Assembly (NCBI RefSeq): GCF_958450345.1
Contig: NC_088782.1
Span: 5,589,501-5,653,500, forward strand
Direction of reading: 5' to 3'
Length of the DNA stretch: 64,000 bases
DNA from: Calliphora vicina
Lineage: Eukaryota > Arthropoda > Insecta > Diptera > Calliphoridae
The number at the start of each line of letters is the position of its first letter. Position 1 is the first letter of the stretch. The translations under genes and the position numbers were made by a program. This document shows, piece by piece, positions 1-13,544 of this stretch. The notes below the pieces were generated by a model. It had not been told where the DNA came from. It ran no database searches and saw nothing but the letters and a program-made list of their open reading frames with translations.

Positions 1-858
1 CGCTAGAACAAAGATTTTATAAAATACTTTACCTAATACCTAACTTTCATTGTAGTTGGTAAAAATTATAATTTATTTTCACTGTAACGCATATAAATTT
101 AGATGCAAATTGCTAAAAGGTTAATTTTATTGAATATTTTAAGGAAATTATGAATCAGATTAGAGAGTTTGGGACCATATTACTCATTTGTTTAAACTTA
201 GCCGCACTATTATGCATTCATTATCCATTATCTAGGCCATAAAATAACAATTAGAGCAGTATTATTTCCCTCAAGTACAATGGAGTAAAGTATAAAAACT
301 ATAATACAGTTCTAGAACACAATGTATTATTTTTCATGCAACATTATAAAACAATTACTAATTTAGAAAAGAAAAAAAACAATGAAGTTGCCAAATATAT
401 ATGTATGTATATAGAAAACATTAGCCTTTAAATGAAACACTTAACTACAGAAAAGAATGCCTGTTAGAAAAACAAATTTAAACACAAATACACTCTGAAA
501 AAAAACAATCTCAATAATTAACTAATTAACTTAAGTAAGAACTTACTTATTACTCGTATATACACACTTACATACATATATTTACAACATACAAACATTT
601 AATTAAATTAAAACACAAAATTGTAACACAAATTCACTAGTTTTGAAAAAATAACACCAGTTTAGTTTTTGCTAAAAACTTCATTAACAAAATAATTACT
701 TCATTAGTAATTAACCAACCAACAAACAAAAAACCTAAAGAAATATTTAAAACCACAAAAATTATAGAAATAAAATAAGAAACTTAAATTTAAAAAAAAA
801 GAAATGGAAAACAAATAAATTTCAAAACCAAACAAACGTGTGTGTGTATATGTTACAG
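1..858 (+). other. Rdl: Rdl intron upstream of exon 3 (partial)
   Basis: AT-rich intronic DNA ending in a pyrimidine/GT-rich tract and the acceptor tgttacag at 851-858. I see no coding exon here. The second version of exon 3 known in Drosophila Rdl is not visible here or downstream, so it probably lies before base 1. Confidence 0.7.
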
Positions 859-926
859 GTCCCCCTGTGGAGGTTGGCGTCACAATGTATGTTCTCAGTA
901 TCAGTTCGGTTTCGGAAGTTCTAATG
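859..926 (+). CDS. Rdl: Rdl exon 3 (68 nt), GABA receptor extracellular domain
   Basis: Exon of the GABA-gated chloride channel subunit RDL, a synaptic Cys-loop receptor of the insect nervous system. The translation is (G)PPVEVGVTMYVLSISS followed by VSEVLM, a beta-strand segment of the extracellular ligand-binding domain (G80-M102 in Drosophila numbering). The acceptor is acag at 855-858 and the donor is gtacat from 927. The first two bases complete a glycine codon (phase 1 intron) and the exon ends on a whole codon. A 68-nt exon at this position is typical of GABA-A-type receptor genes. Drosophila has two alternative exon 3 forms differing at two residues; this is the SSVSEVLM-type form. 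It is too short to stand out as an ORF; identification rests on the protein match and the splice sites. Confidence 0.95.
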
Positions 927-1569
927 GTACATATGTAACAACAATTTTTCAATTTTTAACTACTACCAATACAAAACACATTAACAAAAAATATATAAAT
1001 AAATTGGATATCTTTTTTAATACAAATTATGATTATTATTATTATTATGAAATCAAATATATAATTTTATAATTTTTATTTTATTTTAATTTTGTTGTTA
1101 CAACATTTTAAGTTTTAAATTAACTGTTCACTTACAAAAGATGCAATAAGAAAAGATTTACGAATTCAAATAACTAAAAAAGTTAAATATAATCAAACCA
1201 AAGAAATAAATAAATTATTTCGTGTAAATTTTAATTTCAGTTTTTTTGTTAAATAACACGCCTTAATCGATGTCATTTTTGGTTGATTTTTTTATTAAAT
1301 TGCATATTTTTACATTTTTGTTTTTTTTGTTTTCAATTTCAATTGATTTAAAAATTTAAGAAAAGTTATTTTTGTTGTCAAAACACTTTAATATGTACGA
1401 TACATTTTAGCGCTTTTGAGCAATTCAAACGTATACGTTTTTCTTTTTGAATATTTAAAAACACAATAATTCAACATAACTTTGCAAAAAAAATGTATAA
1501 AATCAAATAATAAATTTCGCATTCACCACAAATATCAAAATATCAAAATATTCAAAGCTTGATCTTGTT

Positions 1570-1597
1570 TTTCTCTCTCGCTCGCTCTCTCTCTCAA
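1570..1597. repeat. CT/CG-rich microsatellite tract
   Basis: Imperfect (CT)n run with interspersed CG in intron 3. Similar CT tracts occur at 1918-1955, 16250-16290, 20672-20700 and 34915-34955. They are simple-sequence repeats with no assigned function. Confidence 0.7.
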
Positions 1598-4069
1598 ACT
1601 CGCTGTCTCACTTTGGTCTTATTGTGTTTTGAGTTCAAACTCTAAAGTTTGGATTAAAGTTGAAAATAATTCAAACGTTTAAGCTAATTGAAATATGATT
1701 TCTTTGATAAAAAGCATTATAGTTGTTGTTACAACAATATATACGTTAATACTTACATACTAACAATTTGAATAATTCGGTGTCTATTTAATATATTATA
1801 AATATTTTCAAATAAATGGTATACAAAAGTTTTTTTTTTAAAAACCAAGTATAATTCACTAACCACTAATTTATAGCTATAACTATAATATATACTCTTT
1901 AACTAACTCTGTCATACTCTTTCTTCTTCCACTTTCTCTCTCTATAACTCTCTCTCTAACTGTCTTTATATATATTTAAATCTTTCATCATTGTAAGATT
2001 TTTATTATAATTTTCTATAATTTTCATTAAATTTAAGTCTAACGGAGAGTTTCATAAGAATATTTTGAATAAATTTGTCTGACAGATTTCCAAACAACCA
2101 CTCTCCGTCTGCTTAAACGTTTAAGTTTTTTTTATATTCTTATGACATTTTCATCTTCATTTTCATAAATTTTTATTTGAAAACTTTACATTGCACTAAT
2201 TGATTCGCTAAAAACCAAACAATTTCTAAAACAATTGTATATAAAATTAAAATAAAATAGAAAAACTGCCAATAAACGTGCTTCATTTTTTATTTATTAT
2301 TAACTCTCTCGCTCTCACAAACTCATTTTCATATACATACCATTTACTACTAACACTTTATCCCCCATTTTCTCAATCTTTGGTTATTTTCTATGGTGAC
2401 CATACATTTCTCATACAAAAATTTTATTAATTGGAAATATATCGTTACGAAAAACGATAACCAGAGATTGAGACAATGGGGCTTTAACTTTAACTACTCC
2501 TATTACCTACTAAAACATCTCGATCTATTGCATACAAATATTTATTCATTTCTCTAAATATTTATTGCTCTTGACATGGTTGACAAGTGTTCTTGTTCTA
2601 ATTTTTTTTTTAATTGGTGTCTATTACTACAATAATCACAACAACATTTATTTGTGTGTGTGTGTGTTTGTGTATAAAAGTTTTCATTTATATATATTTT
2701 TGTCTATATATTGTACTACTCTCAGCAGTCTTAAATACTTTGACTGCCCGCATGCTCACAAATATCAAACACAAAAGTCGGTTTAATTGCCAGATAGAAA
2801 TGTAGATTTAAAGGATAGAGGGAATGAATATAACATGACCTAGTCACGGACAGACAAATAGATATAATGGTCAACTATGCATTGCATATCTTAAGGCAGC
2901 TCATATTTCTCTCTAGTTGTAGCTCTCTTTATAATACTGTTAGTATTATTAGCAGCTGTTGTAGATTTTCAGGCGCGCTAATATGGCCCATAAATTTTCT
3001 TTTGTTAAATATTTGTTTTATTATTTAAGTTTTTTTAATTTTCCTTTTTAATTAAAACTTTATAATTTTAAATCTATATTTTACCACACATATTTATGCT
3101 ATAAGTTCCAAATTTCGAGATTATGAATATCGCTTTCTACTTTAATGTTTTATGAAATATGTACATATGTACTGAGATTACCAAGAACATTTTGAAATAA
3201 GTAAAAATCTTGGAAAGCCATTCAAAATGGTAACATTATTTTTAATTATTTCTTTCACAGTATTTGGAGATAACGATCGACTTGCGAAATAAATATAAAA
3301 ATAGTAAATATTTTATCAATTAGCAGTTTAGTGTTTTAATATTCGATCTTTCTTGTCAAGGATCATTGTACATTAGCGCAGAATAAAAATATCTCTTGGG
3401 CCCAGCAGAATAGTATTTAGGTTTTAGTATTGATGACGGACTCCCCACAGTGCTCACAAAAGGCATTAATGCTTTTAAAAATTTAAAATTTTGGACCAAG
3501 TCTTTTTTTCAAAATTATTAACGTTTACGTTCCAATCTTGTTAGTTAAACAATAAAATAGTCAATTATACAAATGAAGAATCAAATTCTCATCTTTTGCA
3601 CATCCAAAAATAATCGATTTTAGAATTGAAACATGTAGACTTTTCGTGATTTTTGGCAAAAAAAAAAAGCGACACACAGTGGGGTCAGTCGGTAATAAAT
3701 CTGAATCTTCACAACTACTGGCTAATTACAAAATAATTTATGAACGAGTCATAGAAAAGACCACCATATTGGAAAACAAGGTGTCAAAGTCGAACACCTC
3801 TGGTTAAGAAAACTTTTTACATCAGTTATAAAAATGGCTAAATTTTTACAAAAATAAAGCTTGATTAATTTTAATATTTCTCAAAGAATTTTTAAAAATT
3901 GTTAAACATATTTGATGGAGCTGACTTTTTTAACAAACTTATAAGTTTGTCATTAAAAAATTTTACATCTAGTTTTTGGAAATAATCTTATCAAACTAAG
4001 TTTACTTTTCCCCAAAGCACTTTAAAATTCCCAACTTTAGATACAAATCCCTAAGTCTGTCGTCAAAAC

Positions 4070-6139
4070 CAGGGTTTACAATTGCTACTATATTAGCCGT
4101 CAATTGCAGTAAATATACATTTTTATCAATCTGCATACTAAAAATATAGTTACTATTATAATTTTGTATAACTCTGCTAATATAAATTGCTGTTACTATT
4201 CATATATTACTATACAAATTGCAAAGTTAGTTTGCAATTTCTAGTAGCAGATACAACCAGTTGTCAACTCGTTATTGTAGCACAACAACCAAAATATATG
4301 TTCGTGCTATAGCAGCATACACACTTTTTTGCCGAACTAATATTGCGCGTCAGCATTCGTTTTTGTTTTGTTGTGCTATCAATTTTCTCTGGCAGCAATT
4401 TACATTTCTTTGGTTGCTTTGCTATGGTTGCATTGATATTTCTTGTTTTTTGGCTATTTGGATGCTGCTAGTTATTTTATTGTCAAGTATGTAATACGAA
4501 ATAACGATTATTCATTAGTGTAAATATTTTTGAATCTAACTGAGATATTGACTTGCATTTTTTTTGTAAGACCAAAAATTAAAATATCTAAACAAGAAAA
4601 AAAATGTTCGGAATAAATGTGGATCAAATTGTTCCTAATATGTATTTGCAATCCTATTAAAATTTTGATAAAAATTTTAGTTTTAGAAACTCAATAAATA
4701 TGTAATCTGTAATAAAATCTTTATTTATTAGCAAAACTCAATGAAATTTTCAACGTTTTTTAAATTTGTCATTCCAAATTACAAAGTGTAAAAAAACTTT
4801 TCAAAAGGTTAAAAGGAATCCCACAATTCCTAAAAATTTAAGCGAAAATCCCGAAAATGGTATTTTTTACAATTTTAACCATATGGTCTACATTTCCTTC
4901 GGGGCTGGGAAAATACTTTGGGGATAAATAGGGAACAAATCAAGGTTTCTAAAGCTGCTTTCCGTTTTTTGATCCCAACTTTGGGATTTTAGAACATGTA
5001 GCCCAAAGTTGAAATTTTTATCAAAAAATAGGTCAAATTCCGAAGGACGAAAGGGCAACATGTTCAAAAAATAGGACATGTTTTTTATATCAAAATGTTC
5101 TCTGTAAAGCTACCTTACAGAAAAACATAAAATTGTTATATGTTCTTAAAGAAAGTTTTTTTTTAATAAAAAAGATTTAAGTCACCTTTTCATCCAAAAA
5201 ACAGCAAAAATCTACTATTTTTTGAATTCTTAAATTGAAAATCGTTTATTTTTGGATCTATAATCGATATTACTCTGAAATATTTTGTATATTACTGATA
5301 ATTTAGTTGTCTAACTAACAAAAAAAAATCGAGCCCGTTCGGTACAAAAGTACGACCTATATTTTTAAAAAAGCGGACCAAGGTATGGCAAAATTTTAAA
5401 ATTTCAATTTTGAAATGCCTATAACTCGAAAAGTATAAGAGATAAATAGCACACACAAGCATATTTTTTCAAGACATAGGCGAGCGCTTTCTAAACATAT
5501 AAAACTCTTTGAAATCGAATGGGAAACAAAAAAATGGCACGTGTTTAAAAATTTTGCATGACGAAGGTACCCTATTCTGAGCCCCCATAGCGCCGCCCCT
5601 GAGGCATTTGTAGGTCCCATTTCAATAATTTAAACTCGAATACTCCTTGGCTATGCCCGCGTCAAATTTTATCCTGATCAGATCAGCCGTTTAGAAATGC
5701 CAGATATATTTCAAAAAAATTTTGATTCTGCCCAACTGTACATTGGGTGTGTTTACTGATATGTTGTTATGCACTTATCAAGAACAGCAACTGATAGCAT
5801 CAATTGCAGAAATGTCAATTGTGCTATAGCACAACTACAGAAGTGTGTATTTTTGCTAGAAAAGTTTGCCAGCACAACAAAATAAAACGAATGGAGTGCA
5901 ATATTAGCACGACAGAAAAACTGTGTGTGGTACTAAAGCACGAACATATATTTTGGTGGATATGCAATGGATTGTGTTTGCTACTAAAAATTGCAGACTA
6001 GCATTGCAATTTTAATAGTAATACGAACGAACAGTATGAATATTTATATTAGCTGATTGTGATGAAATGAGATAATTTCATATTTATTGCATAGTCAAAT
6101 GTAAGAAATATGTTGCTAGAGCTGAATATCGAAACCCTG
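4070..6139. mobile_element. Non-autonomous hAT-type element, perfect 8-bp TSD
   Basis: The ends are CAGGGTTTACAATTG on the left and, read inward from the right, CAGGGTTTCGATATTC. The 8-bp flank GTCAAAAC is exactly duplicated (4062-4069 and 6140-6147), as hAT transposases produce. The subterminal regions (4080-4500 and 5790-6010) are rich in GCTATAG/AGCACAAC-type motifs in inverted arrangement. The middle (about 4550-5770) is unrelated AT-rich DNA, possibly including an older insertion near 5300-5750. No transposase is recognisable, so mobility would have been supplied in trans. Length is 2070 bp. Confidence 0.8.
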
Positions 6140-6192
6140 GTCAAAACATATACTGAAATACTCTTGTGCATGTCAATCGAAACAGCCTCTTA

Positions 6193-8068
6193 CATGCACA
6201 GGAAAAACATGGTTCGGCATGGTTACGATAACTATACTATGATCATTGTAATAATATATTGTTTAATTGTATATTTATTTATTTAATTGTTATTTCCAAA
6301 ATATTTTAGTTACTGGAAACATTTTCATGTTTATCGCAATTATAAATATGACTATGGTTCACCGAAACATAATTATTTTTGTAACAACTAAATAATGATT
6401 AAGAGGTAAACATATTATATGATGTACAACCATTAAGTTTCTACACGCGTATTCATATCTAACATGTTTACTTTTAATCCATTTCGCTCCGCTGTTCGAT
6501 TTTTCGAACAGTAAAAATAAAAGTTTTCAAAAAAGTGTTTATATGTGAAATAGGCGGAATTTCTGAAAAATGTTTGTATGAATGTTAAGTCTCATCTTTA
6601 GTTAATAAAAAACTATATTCCAACGTGACCATACACCACCCCCCCCCCCCTCGTTGCTAGGGGCAAATTTCTGCAATTACATTAAATCAAAAAAAAATTT
6701 CTAAATATAGACACTTTTTAAATTAATTTTTAAAAATAGTGAAAAAAATAAAATTAAAATAATAAACATGAGGAATTATTGCAAATATATGTACCTGTTT
6801 CATAAGATATAAAAACCATGATTTACATGCAAATGCAGGACATCACATATGTGTAAACTTAACTGTTCGAAATTTTGAACTGGCTTTTCTGGGAAAACGA
6901 AAAATCGGAAAATTTTTTTGACCAGATTTTTGCAAATCATAATTACCCTAAAGTTTTTTTTTAAAAAAATAAATAAAAATTTTATCTCGGAGCGAAATGG
7001 GTTAATAGTATTTTGTTCTGACCATTTGTAGAATGCTTTTAAATTAGTGTTTATTGTTGGGGTTTGTCTAAGCTATGATATTTTTACAAATAAATTTTGA
7101 GTGGCTGTAATTCTCTTCTAAACCAAATAACAACAAATTTCAGTGAATTTATCATTAATATTTTAATCGGGAATTTAGTTAAAACGTTAAAACTATAACC
7201 AGAGACCGAAAATAAAGGGTTCACTTTCATTTCAATGGTAAATTCTCATTCGCAGCCATTTAAAAATAATTTTTTGTGATATATCACTGGGAGAGTGATT
7301 TATTCGAGAACATTTTAGGTTTGGGTTTTGAGAGAAACAGAAAAGAAACAAACACAAATAATCTGGATGAGTGATTTATAATTTATTTTTTTCGTAAAGG
7401 TCAGCTTGTGACTTTTATTTGCGAACATGAAAAATAAATGGCAAAAATGCATTTGATGCAAATCAACGCTTAAATATATAAAATTTTTCAAAAGAAAAAA
7501 TTAAAAAAAAAATTCTCATTTCTGTTACTCAGACTTAATTACTTCATACTTATCATATTATTTACATAATTTGTTAAAAATTACTAATAATATGTTATTG
7601 TATGTAAGTAAAATAGAAAGTAACAGTTATTAAGAACAAGAACAAATGAATTGTTTATCTCACACCAAACCATTAAAAAAAACAAAAACGAATAAAGGTC
7701 ATACCAAACCATTTAAATAAAAATCATTTTATAACTGTTATTTTCAGTGATTTATTTTTATCACAAAAATATAAATCACAATTTGGGTTTTTTTGGTATA
7801 TGGACGAGTTATTTTCGATCTCTGACTATAACCAATTAAAATTAGATTTTGTATTCCCAAAATAAAATGGTTTCATTGGATCACAAATATGATTTCCTTG
7901 GATCATAACTATGGTTACGTTGGATCATAATATGATTACTTAAGAACATATATTTGATCATAATATGATATTTTATGATAATAATAATGATGTACTACAA
8001 TCATAAATCTTATCATAATATGTTACTCTTAAATTATATTTACCGCAACCATGTTTTATCTCTGCGTT
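6193..8068. mobile_element. Large, degraded member of the palindromic TA-flanked family
   Basis: The left end CATGCACAGGAAAAACATGG and the right end (inward AACGCAGAGATAAAACATGG) are inverted repeats related to the intact copy at 59292-59778, and both sides are flanked by TA (6191-6192, 8069-8070). The arms contain the family motif 'cataatat...ggttac' in both orientations. The interior carries unrelated AT-rich DNA and a C12-type run near 6638. This may be a composite or two partial copies that bracket unrelated DNA. Confidence 0.45.
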
Positions 8069-9117
8069 TAAAAATGCTAGATTTTTAGAAAGGCATTAAC
8101 TCGCATTTTTTCGATATTGAGTTTTTTTAGTGATTCTGATACATTTCATACAATTGTACGTCGTCAAAAAAATTTAAAGCTTTAATATCAGAAATAACGG
8201 CTTTACAAGCAAATGTATAAAAAAGTTAAATTTTGATAATAAAGGTTCTAGTATGTTTTTACTCTCTACTATTTGTTTCAAATTATTTGACTTAGGGCCT
8301 TTCTAGATGAGACCAATGAAAAATATGTATTTTATTTTAATAAACTTTGCCGGTAATTTGAATAAATATACTGAAATCCTGATTTAATAGGAATAAAACT
8401 TATTATTTTTACCTTAATTGATTGAATAGGCCAAGGGTTTTGTATCGTATCTGGGAAAAAGAAATTTTTTTTTTTATTTTAGGGAAATTAAAAAAATTAA
8501 CATGAACACTCCTTAGATCATAATCTCTTAATTTCACAAAAGAGTAAGGTATCATCAAGATATTATTTCATTTAAATTTCAGTTGCTTTTTTCAATTAAT
8601 TTTATTTAAACACTAATTACGTGACTAAAATATACACACACACATAATTCACGTTAAAACCAAAAAAATTTACTAGATATAAAAATAGAAATTCAATAAC
8701 TAACACATAATTACAAAGAAATGTATATAACTTTAACTAAAGTGCAAAAAACACTAACTGACATTTTGAAAATTTTACAAGAAAGTAAAAAAAAAACTTT
8801 ATAGAAAATATTGAATTAGTTTGTAAAATTTGTTAAAATGTTGTTGAAGACAATTACACACAAAACACTTAAAAAATTAAGAGCACATAATGCATATAAC
8901 ACACACCTAGTAACATATGATTAAGGCCGGATTTCATAGAAAATCGGAAAACGTGTAACTTATAAATTTCAATTTCTCTTTATCTAAAAAATATATATTT
9001 TTGGTGAAATTTGTATTTTGTTAAAAATACACGTTTTTTACGTTTTTTTTTTTTTGGTTTAACATTATATCTCGGCCGATCTACTGATACATATATCAAT
9101 TATGCTCGTAGGTTATT

Positions 9118-9543
9118 CATGCAGATAAAAAATATGATTGTACATATTTACCATAACCATTTCAACATTTCTACAAGTTTGTTGCCACATTTGTGATCAC
9201 TGTAATTATGTATATAATTGTGGCAACCATAATATGTTTAAGCTACCATACAGATGATTGTAGCAATCATATATATTGAAGTAATTAAGTATATATTTGT
9301 GGCAACCATTTTTGTTCTAGAATTATACTCTGAGAATAACATATTGTGGTATAATGATTCGTCAGGACCATGATTGCCATAAACATATATTTTTGTTTAC
9401 TACAATCAGGTGAATGATAAACATAAACATATTATGGTTACCTCAATCATATACATAATTACAGTGACCATAATATAATTAACAAACTATTACAAATATT
9501 GAAATGGTTATCGTAAATATGTATAAATATTTTATTCTCTGGG
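9118..9543. mobile_element. Palindromic TA-family element
   Basis: The left end CATGCAGATAAAAAATATG and the right end (inward CCCAGAGAATAAAATATT) are degraded terminal inverted repeats of the 59292-59778 family. The interior alternates 'accataatatgttta' and its inverse with small nested palindromes. TA follows the right end; TT precedes the left. Short ORFs in it are by-products of the repeat. Confidence 0.7.
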
Positions 9544-11449
9544 TATTTAGAGTCTTCGGAAAGCTGATATCTTCAGTCGGAAATTATTCCACTACGCTAT
9601 CTGTAAGGGTTCAAAATATATCAAATAAAAATTGTAAAAATAACAAACAGAATTGTAAACTTATATATTCCATTAACACTCATGGTGAAGATAAGATAAT
9701 AAGACAACAAATTTATATACGGCGGACTCACCGAAAATAATGTTAATTTTAATAAAGAATTAATCTGAAATAAAAAGATTATAAAAATTATTTGAAAGAG
9801 TTCAATGAGATAAAGTTTTTGTAGGAGTTACTTTGCAAATTTTGATTATTTTCCCTCTTGCAAATGGGCATTTTGTATTAATTTCCTATTTTATAGAATC
9901 GAAATCAGTTGAAAAAGAAGGAGAATTAAAAAATGACATTTTATATATTTAACTATGAAATCCTGCTTTAATTAAGCTTTTTATTTGTATCTAATTTACA
10001 AAATTTATTCATTTCATACATACATACTTATACATACACTTTTAAACATACAAACATTCATAAATATATTTTTTTATTTTTTATGTTTTGCTTTAAAATG
10101 AAATCAAAACAAACAAAAAAATACAACTAACCTGAATGGAAACCAAATCAATACATTTAGTTAAACAATAAATAAAAGTATTTATAAAATACATACAAGA
10201 TATTCAACTTTTGTTGTAGTGAAAAAAAAAAACAAATTCAATAAAGACTCGAACAGTCTCAGGCGAATTCTAGTAGAGAATTTTAAAGGGCCTGGAAATA
10301 AATAAAATTAAATCAAATAAAATAACAACTATTATCACCACATAACGTGATTTAATAGACTTATCATTAAACCTTTTATTATACACTCTTTTAGCTATTT
10401 TACTTTTATTAACTAACTAATATTTTAATTTATTTATTTATTTTTATTAATTTTAATCAAACAAAACCTGCCCTTACCCTGTGACTTTTTTAAAATAACT
10501 ACCCACCTACCCCTCTATGTTTTGCTCATTTAATTCACATTTTTTTACAAAATATACTAACAACAATTTTAAAAAATAATAACACTAAGCTACATTGATT
10601 TTATAGTTTATAAATTTAACGGTGCCTTATCTTATTGTAAACAAGTAATAGAAAGGATCCTTCAATGCGGTCAACAGTTCGATTTAACATCGCCTATTTC
10701 AGTGATATTTATCATATAAAAATATTGACTCCATACTTTTTCCGGTCCAAATATATGACAAAATATCATATATTTGTATCCAGACAGTAAGAAATTTATT
10801 TTTGTAACCAAACAGTGCGTTAGAGGATGCCACAGCTGAACACTTTGAGTTACATTCTTTTAAAAGATTCTAACATCAAGAGATGAGGACCAATTTGGAT
10901 GAATACTATTCAATAACTGAATGATTTCAAAATTATATATCTGCGATGCAAAGTTACCTGCCATAGTTTAAAGGATGCTTAGATTTCATTACTTTGTCAA
11001 TACCTCTTAAACTACAATAGATCGATTTTTCATTTTATGTAATCTATTTTGACATAATACATCTCTGTTAATTTTCTGAAAGCTTGGATCACACTCAATA
11101 ATTTACTCGTACATTTAATTTCAGTGGTTTAGAAGTTACATTTGTTTTGAAATCATTTTTAATAGGTTTTTTTTTTAGAAAAAAAAATAGATTTTGACCA
11201 TATAATATGTAATAATATGTTTTGGAATGGATTCACACATGTTTTGGAATGGATTCCTCCCAACTAATTAGTTTATATTTGGTGCTAGTCCTCTCATGCA
11301 AAATAAACTCTCTCGGAAATTTCTGAGAACATGATGGTTTTATGACACAATTTTTTTCGACGTTAAATTAAATTGAGAATTTTTTATCAGTTTCTGTTAT
11401 TTGGTGTTTGACTTAAAAACTCGGGATTTTTTTCAAATCTTTTGAGGCC

Positions 11450-11860
11450 ATGAACGAGGTGAAGCGTATCCCATATCACATCGAAACAAATAGTAGTCGG
11501 CCAGTGCAAGGTTTGGTCTATAAAGAGGGTGAGGCTAAATCCAACCACTTCATTCTAGTTTTTAATAGGTATTGCAACATATTCTGGTAGTTTTTCGATC
11601 AATTCTCGCTTCAAACGAATCAGTTGCGTTCTGCGCAGGTTTCTTGTGACGGTATGGTCAGATTTCAGCACCACATAAATATCGATTGGGTCGATTTGGC
11701 TGGTTGGCCAAGCTTGACATACGATCTCTTATGCTTCGGTTTATCGTAATGGATCCATTTTTCATCGCAAGTAATGATTCGCTACAAAAATTATTTTCTT
11801 TTATAGCGTTCAAGCAAGGTTTCAAGGTTTCTCCGCTTCAATTCGTATGGTAACCAAAAT
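11450..11860 (-). pseudogene. Decayed mariner transposase fragment
   Basis: Read on the minus strand, the segment around 11680-11790 encodes TCDEKWIHYDKPKHKRSYV, matching the mariner block that contains the second catalytic Asp (DEKWIHYDNPK). Nearer the C-terminus, PHPLYRPNLALADYYLFR (about 11475-11530) matches the third-Asp block YSPDLAPSDYHLFR, with substitutions. Frames are broken between the blocks and the N-terminal third is absent, so it cannot encode an active enzyme. It is the same subfamily as the longer remnant at 30430-31195, with closely similar DNA. Confidence 0.75.
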
Positions 11861-12244
11861 ATTTAAGGAAAAATAATAAAAAAAGGTTACACTGTACACC
11901 GAATATGAAATCGTTTAAAATAACACGGTGATTGATACTTGCTTGCTCGAGTTCCAAATTTGTGATAAATTTCTATTTATTTTAGAAACTACACAGATTG
12001 AAGCTGCGACATCTATCGATAGCTAACCGTCCGACACTCAATATTAGACACGAACCAGATGACATAACTCTGAAACTAGAGATGAATGGAGCCAAACTGC
12101 TCCATTTTCTCTTTTTATTTCGTGATCCTGTTTCCTTTTAAAAGGACTTCAAAATTTCAAAGGAGCACATTTTTAAAAAAAATGTTTTAAAATACTTATG
12201 ATCATCCTACTATGCCAAATTTGGAGTCAAATGATCAAGAAGGG

Positions 12245-13156
12245 CAGTGTTTAAAAAACTAGACTATAAGTAGCAGTAGCAACGAAAACACACAAGTAGT
12301 CTAGTTAAAAAATTAATAAAAACTCGGAGTCAATCAATTACTACTACTACTGCTACCTTCACATTTTGGTAGCAGTAGTTGTAGTAGTACCAATAAAAGA
12401 AAAATTTAAAAGTAGCAGAGTAATTTATTTTCTATTGCTACCTTAAAAAAGAAAAAGTTTTGATGTAGCAGAGTCATTAGTTTTTTATTAATTTTGCTTC
12501 TTTTAAAATTTGGAGTAATAGAAGTAGCAGTTGAGGTAGTAGAAGAAGTAGCTGTTAAGTAGCAGTTGAGGTAGCAATAAAATAAGTCAAAAATAAAAAT
12601 CTTCAGCCAAAAAAGTATATTGTGTGTTGTTGTGAATGTATATTTGTGTAAGTTGGTCGTATTGTAAACAAAAGTTCGGCTTTTTTGTTACACACACAGA
12701 CAACATGATGTTTCTGTTAGCAACATGAACATCTGAGACGAATAAAAACGAATATTTCTTTCAAACACTCTCAAAACAAAAACAACACACAGTGTTTAAT
12801 TCTGTCAATTTTGGTGTTATGACTGAAGATTTTCTTTTTTGACTACTTTTATTGCTACCTTAACTGCTGCATCAACTGCTACTTAACTGCTACCTTATTT
12901 CTAAATAATAAAAATTAAAACTCGATATAGAGCAGTAGCAATGATTTGTATTTTTATGCTACTACTCCATTTACAATTCATGTTTTATTACTACTGCTCT
13001 GTTAAGAGTTTTATATTTTGAAGTAGCAGTAGTTTTAAAAAAAAGAAGAAAACGGAAAAAGACAAATGCTACTGCTACCGCTACATACACTTTTTTGAAG
13101 CTGTAGTTGTAGCAACAGTTAAAAATTTGTTAGTTATCGTAGCTTTTTAAACACTG
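12245..13156. mobile_element. Non-autonomous hAT-type element rich in GTAGCAGTAG motifs
   Basis: The terminal inverted repeats are CAGTGTTTAAAAAACTA at the left and inward CAGTGTTTAAAAAGCTA at the right. The flanks AAGAAGGG (12237-12244) and AAGAAGAG (13157-13164) are an 8-bp target duplication with one later change. Both subterminal regions carry many copies of GTAGCAG/GTAGTAG and their inverses; such reiterated subterminal motifs are commonly transposase-binding sites in hAT elements. The central 12590-12840 is unrelated and has no coding capacity. Length is 912 bp. Confidence 0.85.
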
Positions 13157-13544
13157 AAGAAGAGTTGTAAAATAGTTCGTATTATTTTTATTTTATACTC
13201 TCAGGATGCAAATTCTTGAAGAAATACATTTAGAATTCCAATAATTTTTTTTTCAAAAAAATAGTGAGTTAGAAAATCCAAATATTGAATACCACATTCT
13301 AATTCCTAATAATAATAAGTTAATAAATAGACCTTGACAGTAAAGATTGTTGATGATGCCCTTGGCAGGGTAGAATATGCATACCAATTTGCCAATTGTC
13401 TAGAATTTTAGTATTCAGTGATATTCTTTGAATTATTACAAATAAATTATAGTGAAAATGAACCTTAATTAAGCCTAATCAAAATTTACTTTCAAATTCT
13501 ATAAAATTATAAGTTCGAATAATTACCAAGAATCCAGTTATTTA

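Noticed and set aside
842..1072. 76-residue frame overlapping exon 3
   Set aside because: It is out of frame with the Rdl reading; only the 68-nt exon between acag and gtacat encodes receptor sequence.
3680..3710. CAGTGGGGTCAG reminiscent of a mariner/pogo terminus
   Set aside because: No matching inverted end or TA duplication was located.
6638..6650. C-run (and the G-run near 55786) as a regulatory G-quadruplex
   Set aside because: Single homopolymer runs do not make the four-tract pattern; both are inside transposon DNA.
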